NCBI RefSeq assembly: GCF_021130785.1
Contig: NW_025777461.1
Location: 1 to 64,000 of the forward strand
DNA length: 64,000 nucleotides
Direction: 5' to 3'
From: Homalodisca vitripennis
Lineage: Eukaryota; Arthropoda; Insecta; Hemiptera; Cicadellidae
Of this stretch, positions 23,804 through 35,903 are shown one piece after another (the first letter of the stretch is position 1; each line of letters begins with the position of its first letter). The translations under genes and the position numbers were made by a program. The notes under the pieces are model-generated. The model was not told where the DNA came from and did no database searches. It saw nothing but the letters and a program-made list of their open reading frames with translations.

Positions 23804-24579
23804 CAAGACCATCAGACCAACCGCAAAACTCCACTGTCCTTCTCTTCCATCCTCATAGACGGAGACAGCCACAGCCGCGGTCTGGCTGTTCTGGTGCGGC
23901 GGATGGTGGCCCGAGGGACTGCGGTGCAAGGAGTTTGCAAGCCGGGAGCTAAACTCCAAGAAGTGGCGTCCGACACCCCACCTCCAGCGGATAGTTGTTG
24001 CGCCATCATTGCCGGCACTAACGATGTTGCCGCCGGTCAACAGGTGAACATCTACCAACACCTGGAGCGGCGCATCACCAGCAAGCTGAGGACTGCCGGC
24101 GGGGTTGTCGTCGCTACTCTGCCCCACAGACAACGACCTGCCTGCGAGCCATCCTGTCAACCTGGAGACCGCGCGAGTAAACTCGTACATCGAGGAGCTG
24201 TGCGTGAGGCATCGTGGGACAGAAAGTACTCGACTTCAGCCTCATCGGCAGAGAGGCCTTCACACCGCACGGGATGCACCTCAAGCCCACACACAAACAC
24301 CTGCTGGCCGAGCTGCTGCTGGAGTGTGTGCAAAGGTTGGACCACGCAGTCACCCCGGCCTTGGCGTCGCCCGCTAGCCCCTGCGGGCCGCCGCCGCCGG
24401 CCCAGCCGGGATCACCCGCCGCCCATGTGTCGCCAGCTTCTCCTGAACCTCCGGTCCGGACCATGGCCTACGACACCTTCGCCGAGGCGGTGAAGAGCCA
24501 ACGCCCAGCCAACCTCCAGTGCGGTGATGATTCTGGACAAAAAAACTGTCGGTTTTTAACCAATGTAAAAGAAGGATAG
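23804..24579 (+). pseudogene. LINE ORF1 SGNH esterase domain
   Basis: The block I motif is ILIDGDSHSRGLA (near 23.85 kb, nucleophile Ser in GDSH). Block III is IIAGTNDVAAGQQ (near 24.01 kb). The C-terminal His block is GMHLKPTHKHLLAELL (near 24.27 kb). Together these are the SGNH-hydrolase signatures found in CR1/L2 ORF1 proteins, whose esterase may act on membranes or acylated partners. The role in retrotransposition is not settled. Two frameshifts, near 24.12 and 24.21 kb, break the domain. A proline-rich tail follows. Confidence 0.85.
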
Positions 24580-24605
24580 ACACATCAGAACTAGAGCGTC
24601 AAAAT

Positions 24606-25490
24606 TTGCGTCAAACATTCCACAGAAAACATCAAACCAACAAAATTCAAAATTCAACCAAAATTTTCTCGGTTGTGCATCAAAATGCACAGACTGCCAC
24701 CAACAAAGCAGACGAGCTGTCGCTCATGGCACGCGAACTGCATCCTGACGTTTTTGTTATTTCTGAACATGGTTTCAAACCTGAAACAGTCAGACTGTTC
24801 AGGATTGACAACTATAAATTGGCAACATCTTACGATCGAACTCATTTTAAAGGGGGAGGTGTGGCAATTTTCGTAAAATCTGATATTGAATTCCTTCCAC
24901 ACAAGTTGACTCACAGTTGTGATTTAGATTTTGAAGTGGATGGAATAAAAATCGGCCTGAATTCTGATGATAAAATTACAATTATCGGTTTATATCGTTC
25001 TCCAAACGGATGCAGCAATATTTTTTTTGAAAATTTTGAAAATCTTCTAAATTCTATCTGTTTGAAGTCGTCCAAGTTTATCATAACTGGCGACTTTAAC
25101 ATTGATGTTTTAGACCACACCAACCCCCTGACCCAGCGGCTACGCGACATCCTAAATTCTTTCGGGTTGATCTGGTCAGTAAACATGCCAACATGAGTGA
25201 CCGCCACATCGAGTAAAGCCATCGACAACGTCATCACAAACATTCCAAACGCCTCAGTCACTGTTTTCAATGCGGCCATCTCTGACCACTTCGCTCAGGA
25301 GACGACTATCAGTAGTAACTTTCAGCCAGAAATTGAACACCCGTCATCCAAAATCAAAAGAGACACTAGCTCGGAAAACATTTCCCTTTTGAATACGTTT
25401 TTAAAAAATGAGTCCTGGTCGTTTTTAGACAATCTTGAAAGCGTAGATGAAGCTTACACCGCGTTTCATAATCTTTTTTTTATCACTTAA
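24606..25490 (+). pseudogene. LINE ORF2 APE-type endonuclease
   Basis: Motifs in order are VVHQNAQ, DVFVISEHG (catalytic Glu), GGGVAIFVK, IIGLYRSPNG, ITGDFNIDVLDH and ISDHFAQ (catalytic Asp-His). This is a complete APE-like fold of about 230 residues that nicks target DNA for reverse transcription. A single in-frame TGA (near 25194, probably from CGA) splits the otherwise continuous frame after NMPT. Confidence 0.9.
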
Positions 25491-27518
25491 ATATAACTTG
25501 TCCTTTCAAAAATTTTAAAGAGCGCAAACAAGCAAAACAAAATTCTTGGGTGACGAAGGAAATTTTAGAATTACGTGAACGGCTCAAATTTTACCATTCG
25601 ATTTACATTAGCACCGAAAAATGAACAATTTAAAACTTTTTTTAGAAATTTCAAGAGCAAATATCGGAAAACAATAAAATCTGCAAAAGCACGTGAAATT
25701 GAAACAAAATTGAAAAATTGCGAAAACTTTTCCAAAACTGCTTGGGGCATTATGAAAAATGTAACAACACAGCCAAATTGCTCAAAAAACTTCCAAATTC
25801 CAAAGCTCAAAATCCAGGACGAAATTATTTCAGATCCCTCTAAAGTGGCAAGTGAATTCAACTCATTTTTTTCATCTGTTGCATCACTTGACCCATCATT
25901 CAAAGGCCTCAATTGCAGCGAAGTGTCATCGATAGGACCGGTCTCATCCATGGCACTGTCTCCTGTGAGTGAGGAAGAGGTGGCCCGCGTGATACAGGGA
26001 TTGAAACCAAAAAAATCATGTGACATCAACGGCATGTCTGTGTGGCTGCTCAAACGTTGCTCTAAGCATATTTTGGCTCCACTCACAAATTTGATCAACT
26101 TGTCTTTCGCACAAGGCATTTTCCCCTCCCTTTTGAAATCTGCGAAAGTCACACACCCATTTTCAAAAAAGACGATCCTTGCCTAGCAAGCAACTATCGT
26201 CCAATTTCAATCCTCCCAGTTATGAGCAAAGTTTTTGAAAAGATTTTTCTTGTCAGATTTGAAAATTTTCTTGATCGTTTTGAAATCCTCTGTTCTGAAC
26301 AATTTGGTTTCAGAAAAAACAAATCAACAATCGATGCGGCCACAGACCTAATCGATACAGTTGTCGATGGCCTGGAGAGAAGAGAACATGTGTTAAGCAT
26401 ATTTCTAGACCTCTCTAAAGCATTCGACTGTGTACATCACGAAACACTGTTGTACCAGTTGACGACATGTGGTGTTCGAGGTCTGCCGCACGAATGGATC
26501 TCGTCTTACCTCAGGGATAGAAGCCAGTGTGTGCAGATTGCGAATACCCTGTCAGGAAAGGTTCAAATGACTTATGGTGTCCCACAGGGATCTATCCTTG
26601 GACCTGTCCTTTTCCTTGTGTACGTCAACAGATTGAACTCATCGATCCTTACGGGGAGGATGGTTCAGTATGCTGACGATACAACTCTCTGCATCAGAGC
26701 AAAAACAAAAGATGAATTAGAAATCAACTCATTTTTAGAACTGAATTCATGTATTCAGTATTTTTCAACACTAAATCTGAGGGCCAACAGTTCCAAATCA
26801 AGCGTCGTCAATTTTTTTCTCCGGCAGCAAGAACCTGACAACTTCGCTGCCGTGATGGTGGATGATGTTCTAATAGAAGAAACTGATTCCACCAAGTTCC
26901 TCGGAATGCACCTAGATCGAGGGCTGACTTGGGACGATCACATTGACGGCATTTGTTCAAAGGTTTCCTCAGGCATTTATGCCTTACGGAACCTTGCAAA
27001 ATTCTGCTCTTTGGATATACTAAGAACGGCCTACTTTGGCTTGGTATATCCACATCTGACATACGGTTTGAGACTGTGGGGCAGCTGTTCTAAATACAAA
27101 TTCGAACGTGTATTTAGAAGTCAAAAGAAAGCTGTCCGAATCATTTCTAAATTGAACTTCAGAGATTCATGCAAAAACACCTTCAGGGAGCTTGGATTGC
27201 TGACTTTGCCCTGTCTCTATATCCTGGAGGTTGTCCTGTACTGCCGTTCTAAGTGTAACTTGGTTCAAGGCAGGGACGTTCACCAGTATGGGACTAGAGG
27301 CAGGGACAACTTCCGCGTTTCAACAACACAGAACTGCAGCATTCGAACGTTTGCCGTCTGAGGTTGGTGTCAAGCTAATCAATAAGCTCCCTGAAGAGAT
27401 CAAACAATTGAATGACCAAAAAAAATTTAAAACTCGACTAAGACATCTTTTGCTGTCGGGGGTGTTTTACTCGGTTGACGAGTTTATGGAGAGCCGCTGG
27501 GACGAAATTCAAAACTAA
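25491..27518 (+). pseudogene. LINE ORF2 reverse transcriptase
   Basis: After a linker, RT blocks appear: NYRPISILPVMSKVFEKI, FLDLSKAFDCVHHE, YGVPQGSILGPVLFLVYVN and MVQYADDTTLCI, with the YADD catalytic site intact. The thumb region includes STKFLGMHLDRGLTW and a C-terminal domain ending FYSVDEFMESRW. Frame breaks are near 25.48, 25.62, 26.16 and 27.33 kb. The longest open piece is 26222-27361 (379 codons). The same C-terminal block is found in the fragment at 50.8-51.8 kb. Confidence 0.9.
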
Positions 27519-27704
27519 CACCATCAATCCTCTGGTTCTGGTGTGGCAGTGGCAGGATTGTCTGATGAGAATGAAGATGAGAGTGAATGAGAGAACCATG
27601 TGACTGTGTGCGTGAGTGAATGAAGTTTAGGCCTACCTTTTTACTATTTAAATGTTTATTTATGACGTTTGTATGCAATTTTATAATTGTTACCGCAATA
27701 AAGA

Positions 27705-27728
27705 AATATTATTATTATTATTATTATT
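27705..27728 (+). repeat. (ATT)n tail of LINE
   Basis: A pure ATT microsatellite follows CAATAAAGAAAT and marks the 3' end of the esterase-bearing LINE. Confidence 0.9.
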
Positions 27729-27960
27729 AATCTTCCCAACAATCTATCTTAAACTATTCTAATTCTAATTTTCCTTCTGTTAATCCAAGCCAAGGTGGAA
27801 CAGCATATGCCGAGGGCTGCGTGATCAAGGGAGAGCTTGGTCGTAAATATGCGAACTCTGGATACCTGGCGACCTCCAGTTTTTAAAACCTAGCCTTCCC
27901 CAAGTAGAGCGGGACAATGCTTGGGGTGACCTTTAGATCTCCGCTACTCGTGGGAACACA

Positions 27961-29368
27961 ATGAGTATAGAAATTAAAGAAAAACAAACAAAACCAGAGA
28001 GCTCTTGTAGCACTCAAAAAGTTAATGAAAATTCACGAAACACAGAGGGATTGATGATGGGCTCTGACCCTAGCAATCCTGATCAAACCCAAAAAACAGG
28101 CGGACTTCCTAGTAGAAGTCCAATAGCCTCCGACTCGGTTAGAGTCGAAAACCGATGAAGAAGATGCGATACTGGAGGGCGATCACCAGAAGGAAGAGGG
28201 AGCAAAAGTCGAGAGACAGCTCCCAGCACTGCCTAAGTTATGTGGAGCCGCCAGGAAACGCATGGTCTGGTTCCGAAAAAGAGGGTATTCCCAAGAAGAA
28301 GCCAGGGAATTGGCCTTAAAACCAATTCCAGAAGAAAGAAATAAAAAATTGAACAAACAAAAAGAGGGAAAGAAACCGAAAAGACCTCACTCTGATGGAT
28401 CCACTTCGGAGGCCCATCAGAGGAAGAAAACAAAGAACGAAGGAAATCAAGGGGAACACAGGAGCAATCTGGACAACCCCAGAAACCTTCCTACAAACAA
28501 GCGGTAGCTGGTATAAGGGTAGGGGTTCTGCACTCCAACTTTCCCGAGACCCTACTCACAACCGAACAGATGGAGAAGATCCAGAGCTTCATCCTGGAAG
28601 CTATCGTGGAAGAACAGGAGGGTCCCTACTCTCCAAGATTCTACGGTATCAACAGGAGACAAGGGGTTCTAATCTTCACCTGCGAAAACACTGAAACAGC
28701 AGAATGGCTTAAAGGAAAGCAAGACTCCCTACAGCCTTGGGAAGAGGCCAGTCTAAGGATAGTACCAGAGGAAGAAATCCCTCGTGCGAGAATTGTGACT
28801 GTCTATCTTCCTGACAGTATACTTGATACAACCGAAAAGATAATGAAGCTCCTAAAAGGACAAAACAAGGAGCTATCTGTCGGAGAATGGAATGTTCTGC
28901 GGAGAAGCGACGAGGGGAAGTCTGTCCTACTCACCCTGGCAGTCGACTGCGCTACAGTGAACAAACTTGAGAAGGAAGGTCCATGGATCGGCTACAAGTT
29001 TGGGAAAGTTCAGCTTAGACTGAAGAAGAAACATCAAGGAAACATAGAAAAACCCACAAGGGAAGAGGGGGACCACAGAGAAATCTGAGACGGTCACCAC
29101 AGAACAAAGGACCGCTGAAGAGATGGAAGTGGAGGAGGCCACGAAGGTGTCAGAGCAATCTGTACATACCTTACCTAAAAGGTCTACTCCACAAGCCAGT
29201 GCAGCGGTCGAAGAAGAAAGACCAACCTGTTCTCTCTTCTTGAAGAAGGGACCTTCGCTCAAAGGACCATCCGTCTCGGCTCGAGGAAGAAAAGGGGACA
29301 AAGTCTCCAAGCAATCCAGAAGAAGAGACGGGGATGGACCACCTGGGGGAGGTGGGAAAAAGGCGTAA
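27961..29368 (+). pseudogene. LOA-like LINE ORF1 (DUF4780-like)
   Basis: The N-terminal part is polar and lysine-rich. A middle segment reads RKRMVWFRKRGYSQEEARELA. The conserved domain (28570-29060) has FYGINRRQGVLIFTCENTET and ARIVTVYLPD, resembling the DUF4780 domain of LOA-type ORF1 proteins. A charged tail ends with TAA at 29366. Frame shifts occur near 28.15, 28.5 and 29.07 kb. ORF2 begins 2 nt after the stop, an arrangement compatible with reinitiation. Confidence 0.75.
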
Positions 29369-29370
29369 GT

Positions 29371-30150
29371 ATGCGCCTAATACAGATAAACCTACACCAT
29401 GCAAAGGGCGCAACTGACATCTTGGGAAGAAGGTTTATCTCAACAGGCCTGGATATCGCCCTAATCCAGGAGCCTTGGATCAATAGAGGTTGCATCAGAG
29501 GACTGACAACTCAGGTAGGTAATCTCATTTATGATCGAACAATTGAAAACCCAAGAACTTGTGTTCTAACTTCAAAACTAATAACAGTCTTTCCTATTAC
29601 AGATCTAATAACAAGAGATCTGGTGGCGGCTACAGTGAAGGTGGCTTCACTGCAAGGGGACAGAGAGGTTACTATAGCCTCAGCCTACTTCCCCAACCCG
29701 TCAGCAAGCTGCCCACCGAAAGAATTAGAAAGACTATTGCAGAGCTGCAGAGACAGAGGCTCGGCCCTCATTCTCAGCTGCGACTGCAATGCTCACCATA
29801 CGTATTGGGGAAGTACGAACACAAACAAGAGAGGTGAGGAACTTCTACGGTTTATGTTCAGCAATGATCTAGTGTTAGAGAATAGAGGGTCAAGCCCAAC
29901 CTTTATAACTAGAAATAGGAAAGAAGTCCTGGACATAACCCTATCTACAGGACTCAAAAACATAAATATAGTAAGGTGGCACGTCTCCAAGGAGGCCTCA
30001 CTATCGGACCACTGTCCAATTAGGTTCGACATAGAGGAGATAGGGGAAAGATACGTGACCCACAGGGTTCCTAAATCGACCAACTGGAGAGGCTACAGAG
30101 AGTCCCTGGCAGAAGAGTTGGAAGAAAACAGGACCCTTTCAGAAAAATGA
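29371..30150 (+). CDS. LOA-like LINE ORF2, endonuclease part
   Basis: The frame opens MRLIQINLHHAKGATD and carries IALIQEPWI (catalytic Glu), VTIASAYFPNP, ALILSCDCNAHHTYWGS and LSDHCPIRF (Asp-His). This is a complete APE-type endonuclease over about 225 residues. ATG at 29371 is chosen because homology to related elements starts there and the ORF1 stop is 2 nt upstream. It runs open for 259 codons before a stop at 30150, after which ORF2 continues in other frames. Confidence 0.88.
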   Translation: MRLIQINLHHAKGATDILGRRFISTGLDIALIQEPWINRGCIRGLTTQVGNLIYDRTIENPRTCVLTSKLITVFPITDLITRDLVAATVKVASLQGDREVTIASAYFPNPSASCPPKELERLLQSCRDRGSALILSCDCNAHHTYWGSTNTNKRGEELLRFMFSNDLVLENRGSSPTFITRNRKEVLDITLSTGLKNINIVRWHVSKEASLSDHCPIRFDIEEIGERYVTHRVPKSTNWRGYRESLAEELEENRTLSEK

Positions 30151-32229
30151 ATTTGAATTAGAAAGGTCTGCACAAATAGTATAGCAAGCTATAATAAAGG
30201 CTTACGAGAAAAACTGTCCTCCCAGGCAAAACCGGTCGAAGAGGGATGTGCCATGGTGGACTGGGAGGTTGGAAACATTAAGAAATAAAACGAGGAAATT
30301 ATTAAAAATGGGCAAAAAGGACAGATGATTGGCTCCCTTATCTACAGGCCCAAAATGAATATAAAAACGAACTTAGAACAAATAAAAGAAGAACCTGGAG
30401 GAAATTTCTGCAAAAATATTAACAGTCTTCCCCGAGGCATCCAGGCTTCAAATAACTCTCCAAACGGAGCATACAAATCCTATGGGGACTCTAGTAAAGG
30501 ACAATGGTGACCTAACAATGAACAGGAAGGAGACCTTAGAACTACTTCTGGAGACACACTTCCCGGGGGGTCAGCTAACTCGTAATGAGGATACTTATTC
30601 TCTATATGGGGGGGATCCAGTCGGGAGGTGGCAAAAGCCAGACAGTTGTCTAACAGACTATTCACACACGAAAGAATTAAATGGGCGATAAGATCGTTCA
30701 AGCCATTTAAATCTCCTGGGGCGGATGGAGTTTTTCCAGCCCTTCTTCAAGAGGGGCTGGACATTCTATTAAATACCCTTAGCATTCTATTTAGAAGCAG
30801 TTTCGCCCTAGGATATATACCAAAGAACTGGAGGATAGCATTAGTGGTGTTCTTGCGAAAAAATGACAGGGATCCAACAAAACCCAGTTCGTACAGACCC
30901 ATAAGCCTAACCTCCTTCACGGTGAAAACTATGGAAAAAATAATAAATAGACACATAAGGGACGTAGTATTACTGGAACACCCACTTAGTCCCACACAAC
31001 ACGCATACATAGAAGGAAAATCAACCACCACTGCTCTCCACAGTTTAGTGAGAGAGGTGGAGAATACCTTCGAAAAAAAGGAAGCCCTAGTCAGCGTCTT
31101 CATGGACATTGAAGGAGCTTTCGACCGAGTAGCATATCAATCCATGAAGACTGCGATGGAACGTTTTGGAGTTTCCCCAGACGTAGTCAAATGGATAGTA
31201 GCCCTCCTAAAAAGCAGACAGGTGAAAGCCAAGTACGGGGACGAATCGGCTGCGATCACGGCCCAAAGAGGCTGCCCCCAGGGGGGAGTCTTATCTCCTC
31301 TCCTGTGGGCGATGGTAGTGGATGATCTCTTAAGAAAAGCAGAGAAGAGGGCGATAAGGCTACTATGTTATGCGGATGACCTAGTGCTTATGATTAAAGG
31401 GAAAAACATAGGCAGGCTGGAACGCCTAATACAAACAGAACTGAACTTCATAAGCAACTGGTGTCATGGGGAAGGTCTGCGGATCAACCCATCAAAAACT
31501 AATATGATTACCTTTACCAGGAAAAGGAAATTCCAGCTAGCTAAACCGGTCCTGGAGGGAATCAGCATTAACCAAACAAAAGAAGTGAAATATCTGGGTT
31601 TAATCCTGGATGAGAAGCTCACTTGGAACCCCCATATTAGAAACAAGACATCCAAAGCAATAATGGCCCTTGGGGCCTGTAAGAGACTCTTTGGATTTAA
31701 ATGGGGACTTAAACCCAAAATGATATATTGGATTTACGAAACCATAGTAAAGCCAATGGTCACATATGCTGCTTTAGTGTGGTGGCCGAAGGTCGAACAA
31801 ACAACAGCTGCAAAAAGGCTACAGAGTCTTCAGAGGTTAGCTTGCTTAAGCATCACAGGAGCAATGAGCTCCTGCCCAACACTAGCAATGGAAGCGGTTC
31901 TGGGTTATACTCCTCTTGGCCAGGAAGTGATGAGAACAGCTGCGATGAGCGCAATGAAGCTTCTAGGAACAAAGGTAATAATTGCTACCTCCCTAGAAGG
32001 CCACATGAAGATATTGGAAAATTTCCCTGAGGCTGAAATGCTAACCAAAGTATCTGATACTATGGTTAAGAAATACTCCTTTGAAAAACCATACACGGTC
32101 TCTATCGGAAGTAGGGAGGAATGGATTAAAAGGGAGGCCTACCCTAAAAAAGGAGTCCTGAAGTTTTACACCGATGGTTCACTCCTAGACTCAAGGGCAG
32201 GATATGGAATACATGGACCTGGAGTTTGA
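30151..32229 (+). pseudogene. LOA-like LINE ORF2, reverse transcriptase part
   Basis: A broken linker (30151-30630) leads into a 533-codon open RT. Blocks are FKSPGADGVFPALLQ, SYRPISLTSFTVKTMEK, VFMDIEGAFDRVAYQS (first Asp), GCPQGGVLSPLLWAMVVDDL and LLCYADDLVLMIK (catalytic YADD). All expected RT blocks and the thumb are intact. The frame ends inside the first RNase H motif (YTDGSLLDSRAGYG), which is a shift near 32.21 kb. Confidence 0.9.
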
Positions 32230-32977
32230 CATGGCTGTGCCCCTAGGAAGACATGCCTCAGTTTTTCAGGCGGAGGTCATGGCAATAGATTCATGTTCTA
32301 GAAGACTCACACAGTTGGGGACAAAAGGATTATCATACCTTATACTCTCTGATAGTCAGGCTGCACTGAAGGCACTGGATACCTGTTCGATTGATTCGAA
32401 AGCGGTCTGGGAATGCAGGAATGCCCTAGCAGAGCTAGCAACAAATAACAGAGTAACACTCGGATGGGTGCCGGGTCATGAAGGAATTCATGGGAACGAA
32501 AAAGCGGACATCCTCGCCAAAAAGGGAGCAGAATCCACTTTGGTGGGGCCTGAGCCAGGTTGTGGAATATCCTTCTCCAGCATTAAAGCTCTGGTTAAAG
32601 ATTGGGAAAAGAGGACAAGATACAAGAATTGGAGCAGAGCGCCGGGTTTAAGAATATCCAAAATGTTTATCTCTCCTTATGCAAAAGGGTGGACAGCTCT
32701 CCTAGACCAGAATAAGGAGGATATAAGACTGATATTAGGAATGTTGACAGGACATGGCCCTCTGAGGAAGCACCTTTTGAAGGTAGGCCTTAGTCGGAGC
32801 AGCGAATGCAGACTCTGTGGAGAGGAGGAAGAGTCAGCAGAGCACATTTGGTTGGATTGTCCTGCCATCGTAGAGACTAGGAAAAGATACTTGGGAGCAT
32901 ATCTCCTCAGCCCCAAGGACATCAGAGAACAGGAGCCCTTAAATCTGATTGGTTTTTGCAAAAGCCTCGGTTTTTGA
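32160..32977 (+). pseudogene. LOA-like LINE ORF2, RNase H and tail
   Basis: All four RNase H carboxylates are visible: YTDGS (32.17 kb, preceding frame), FQAEVMAID, LSDSQAAL and GNEKADILAK, with WVPGHEGIHGN before the last. The domain removes the RNA strand from hybrids. A zinc-knuckle-like CRLCGEEEESAEHIWLDC (about 32.81-32.86 kb) follows, as in related LINE C-termini. A one-base shift near 32.21 kb separates the first Asp from the rest. Confidence 0.88.
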
Positions 32978-33070
32978 GGGCACAAATAAAAGTAAGGGAG
33001 GCGCAAAGGTCCTTTTAGGACTAAGTGCGGGGACAAAGTGTCCTCTTCCCTCAAAAAAAAAAAAAAAAAA

Positions 33071-35835
33071 TGCCACGAGTTATCATGGAATATAGATAAA
33101 CCTACCCACTTTATTAAGCACATTATAATTCTCTTGTCTGCACATCCTACGCTCAATACGATATATAAAATTAAGATAATAATAAAATTGAATTTTGTAT
33201 ATTAAAGCATTTTTAACGATTTAATTGAAAAATACATATACTTACTTAAAAAGCCGGCAATACAATTCAAATATAGGCTACTATAAAAACTTTACATACA
33301 TATATAAAATTGAAAATTACCAGAGTAGCAGCAAGAACTAAGAAGAGGAAACTAAAACACTGGAAGAATAATAAGGGTGTTAAAGCCTGGAACTTATGAT
33401 GTCTGAATAAGGACATTTTCTCTTTTGGCTTCAAAGTTTTAACTTTAAGCACAGTTTTTTTCTAAAAGTTCTTAATTTTCACCACATATCTCTTTCAATC
33501 TCCTTTGTATGATATACATGAATTTACTTAATAACAATCATTAAAAAGTATGATTTCAAAAAATATTCAAGTTTTTAATGTTATGTTTATTCATAATATG
33601 TGTATACAAGTCTCAAGATTATTAATTTTCAGATTGAAATTGTTGTGTATTTTATGAGAGATGAAATTTAGGTGGTTCAGAAGACAGTGATGCCAGGATA
33701 TATAGGAGGCCAAGGAAAATAAGATTGACAAGATTCCTCTATGGATGATGTCAGCAAACACAGATGTAGGTTTGCAAGATGGGGAATTGACCAATCTCTA
33801 GTTATAATAAAATAACCAGTTACCTGCGGCTTCACATGCAGTTTCTTACTGAATAACAGTGATTTCAAAAGATATATCTTTTCTAAATGGCATTGTGCTC
33901 ATGAGATAAGTCCTGGCCTATTGAAGATATTTCCATTTGAATTTCCTTACAACATTCTATGATATTTATTGAACGACTCAAAAGATTTCAGAAATACTTG
34001 AACTATCTTAAGGCCAAGGAGAGATATCATAAAGGTATTGGATTTCATTAGCTTTCTTAGTTTTAGCACTTAAGATGATATATGTTGCGTTCTAAATATA
34101 ATTTTGAATCGCTTTAAGATTGCCTTAGGACCATCCATTCAACTTTCCTAAGCGTGTCAGTAAAAAAGGTCCAAGATGTAACTGACAGACCAGTTTTCCC
34201 TGCACCTTGTGTAGCTTAATCTAGAAGGTATAAACCAACCAGAAGTGAAGTCTCCTATGATTTTAATCGGATTTAATTAAACATTCATTAAATCACAGAT
34301 TTTATTCAGAGGTTTGCTTAAGGTTTTCCTACGCGATTGGTTAATAAATTATTAATGCTTTTGAAAGATTCAAGTACTTTTGACAAACACCTTTTTTATT
34401 TATCAAATTTTAGTCTATTTTCAGTTTTTATTGGGATGACTAACCTTTTGTCTAATATTAGAAAAAAACACAATCTTTTATTAGATCATAGTTTTCTCAA
34501 GGATGTTCACATTCATCAACCATGAGCATCATGTCCTAAAACGTTTTAATCCTACTTTTTTGTATTTACTTTTTATTTACTGGATGACATTTTTTAATAA
34601 TTCACAAACAGTCCTGCTCTACTCATTATAAAAATACTCTGAAGACTCCAATGTGGAATTCAAAATTCAGAGGAAATGTCATTATACCCATATGACATAT
34701 GCACCACAACATATGCGAACACAATTAAGTTGCATTGTAATAAAACCCAAATGAGAAGTTACCTACACACTCATATTTTATCTATCATATTTTATTTGAT
34801 TGCCATGTAGTATTAAGGTCTGGTTTGTGGATCTTAGTCATTCTATTGTAAGTGTCCACAACTTTCTTAAATGCAATCAATATTGTCATCTGCACTAGTA
34901 TTAAAGGGATGAATAGTTTAAATATAATGTTTACGTAACCTCTCTAAAAAACCACACTTCTTCAGCACCTTATGGGTCTAGGATGGTGATTTCTCACACA
35001 AAAGGCATAGTTAAGACTTTAAAATAATGGTGACATTCAAACATTTTAGGCATAAACACAGAACAGATTAACCCAAAAAAGGCATGGTGCTTTTGATGTA
35101 ATTAATAGAAAGAACATGAGATATCTTGGCATTTTCACTCCCAATGCTGTTAATCACCAAATCATAACTTTGAATAAAGCAAAAATTTTGTGATCTTTTG
35201 TAATTTTATTTACCTTGAATATACTCTGTCATTACCATATAGTACCAAACATCTTATTAATGTTTGAGTGAACTAGAAAAAGGTAGAAATGAAATACAAA
35301 CTGGGTGAAAACATATTATAAACATCTTTATTTACAATAACTATTACACAGTACAACAACTGCCACAATACATTATGTCAGTGCCTATTTTACTATAACT
35401 GCCAATGTTGTAATTTACGTATTTTAACCCTTTAAGGTCTGGTAGGATCGCAATGAATAATTCATGATAAATCACTCCATGATTATAAAAATTTTAAAAT
35501 ATCACAGTTCAATTCATCAATGCTTAAATAAGACTAAAACATACAATTTTCATCAGCACATTCCATACTTACTTTTTGTGTATTTACTTACATTTCATTA
35601 TGTTTTTTTGTTACAGGCTGCTAAAAACCAAAGATTATTTTTATACGACAAGCTCAGCACAATTTGGTTCTGCTCGAGACAGCTGTTATCTTTCTATTTA
35701 TTTTATATGGCTTGTTAATACTGTGATACAAAATGGATTGCGATTTACATTCTAGTGATACGAGTTTTAAGCCTCAGTGTCAGCTATTTCGGCTTTGAAG
35801 TGCACTGGTTTTTATTGTCAAAGTACATAATTGGA
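33071..35835. other. AT-rich sequence with a Helitron end
   Basis: No gene is recognised. At 33815-33840 the minus strand reads TGCATGTGAAGCCGCAGG then TAACTGG, a Helitron-like 3' end whose CTAG has changed to CTGG. The rest is AT-rich without identifiable content. Confidence 0.5.
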
Positions 35836-35903
35836 CCTCCCCAGGATTTGAACCCGTGATCTCTCAGTTAGAGAGCCACGACTATAACCATCTACGGAGG
35901 AGG
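35836..35903 (-). repeat. tRNA(Val)-like SINE head, copy 1
   Basis: On the minus strand a 68-nt cloverleaf can be drawn. The acceptor CCTCCTC pairs with GGGGAGG (7 bp, one G-U). The anticodon loop CTAACTG gives AAC. The T-arm contains GGTTCAAATCC, a good B box. The D-arm and the 27-43 pair are imperfect, and no CCA or oligo-T terminator follows. A diverged copy at 48803-48867 shows that this is a repeat, best read as the tRNA-derived head of a SINE rather than a working tRNA gene. Confidence 0.65.

Larger units (their letters stand above)
22200..27728 (+). mobile_element. LINE with esterase-type ORF1 (CR1/L2-like)
   Basis: The order is a basic coiled-coil ORF1, an SGNH esterase domain, an APE-type endonuclease, a reverse transcriptase and an (ATT)n tail at 27705-27728. 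ORF1 with an SGNH esterase is known from CR1 and L2 type LINEs. A foreign or unexplained stretch of about 0.9 kb splits ORF1. A 5'-truncated relative lies inverted at 50815-51805. The 5' end is not defined. G+C is well above the host average in ORF1. Confidence 0.88.
27780..33070 (+). mobile_element. LOA-like LINE with RNase H, near full length
   Basis: A 5' leader of about 180 bp, ORF1, then ORF2 with endonuclease, RT and RNase H, and an 18-nt poly(A) at 33053-33070 make a 5.3-kb non-LTR element. The EN start (QINLHHAKGA), LLCYADDL and a terminal RNase H fit the I/LOA/R1 group. LOA is my best guess. It lies right after the (ATT)n tail of the previous LINE. No target duplication was found. 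There are few frame breaks per kb, so it is relatively young. Confidence 0.88.

Noticed and set aside
18030..33090. Shared TGCCACGAG at 18032 and 33071 as a target-site link
   Set aside because: The match is only 11-12 bases and is not followed by further similarity. Chance is sufficient.
35836..35903. Functional tRNA-Val gene
   Set aside because: The D-arm and the top of the anticodon stem are imperfect, no oligo-T terminator follows, and a second diverged copy exists.
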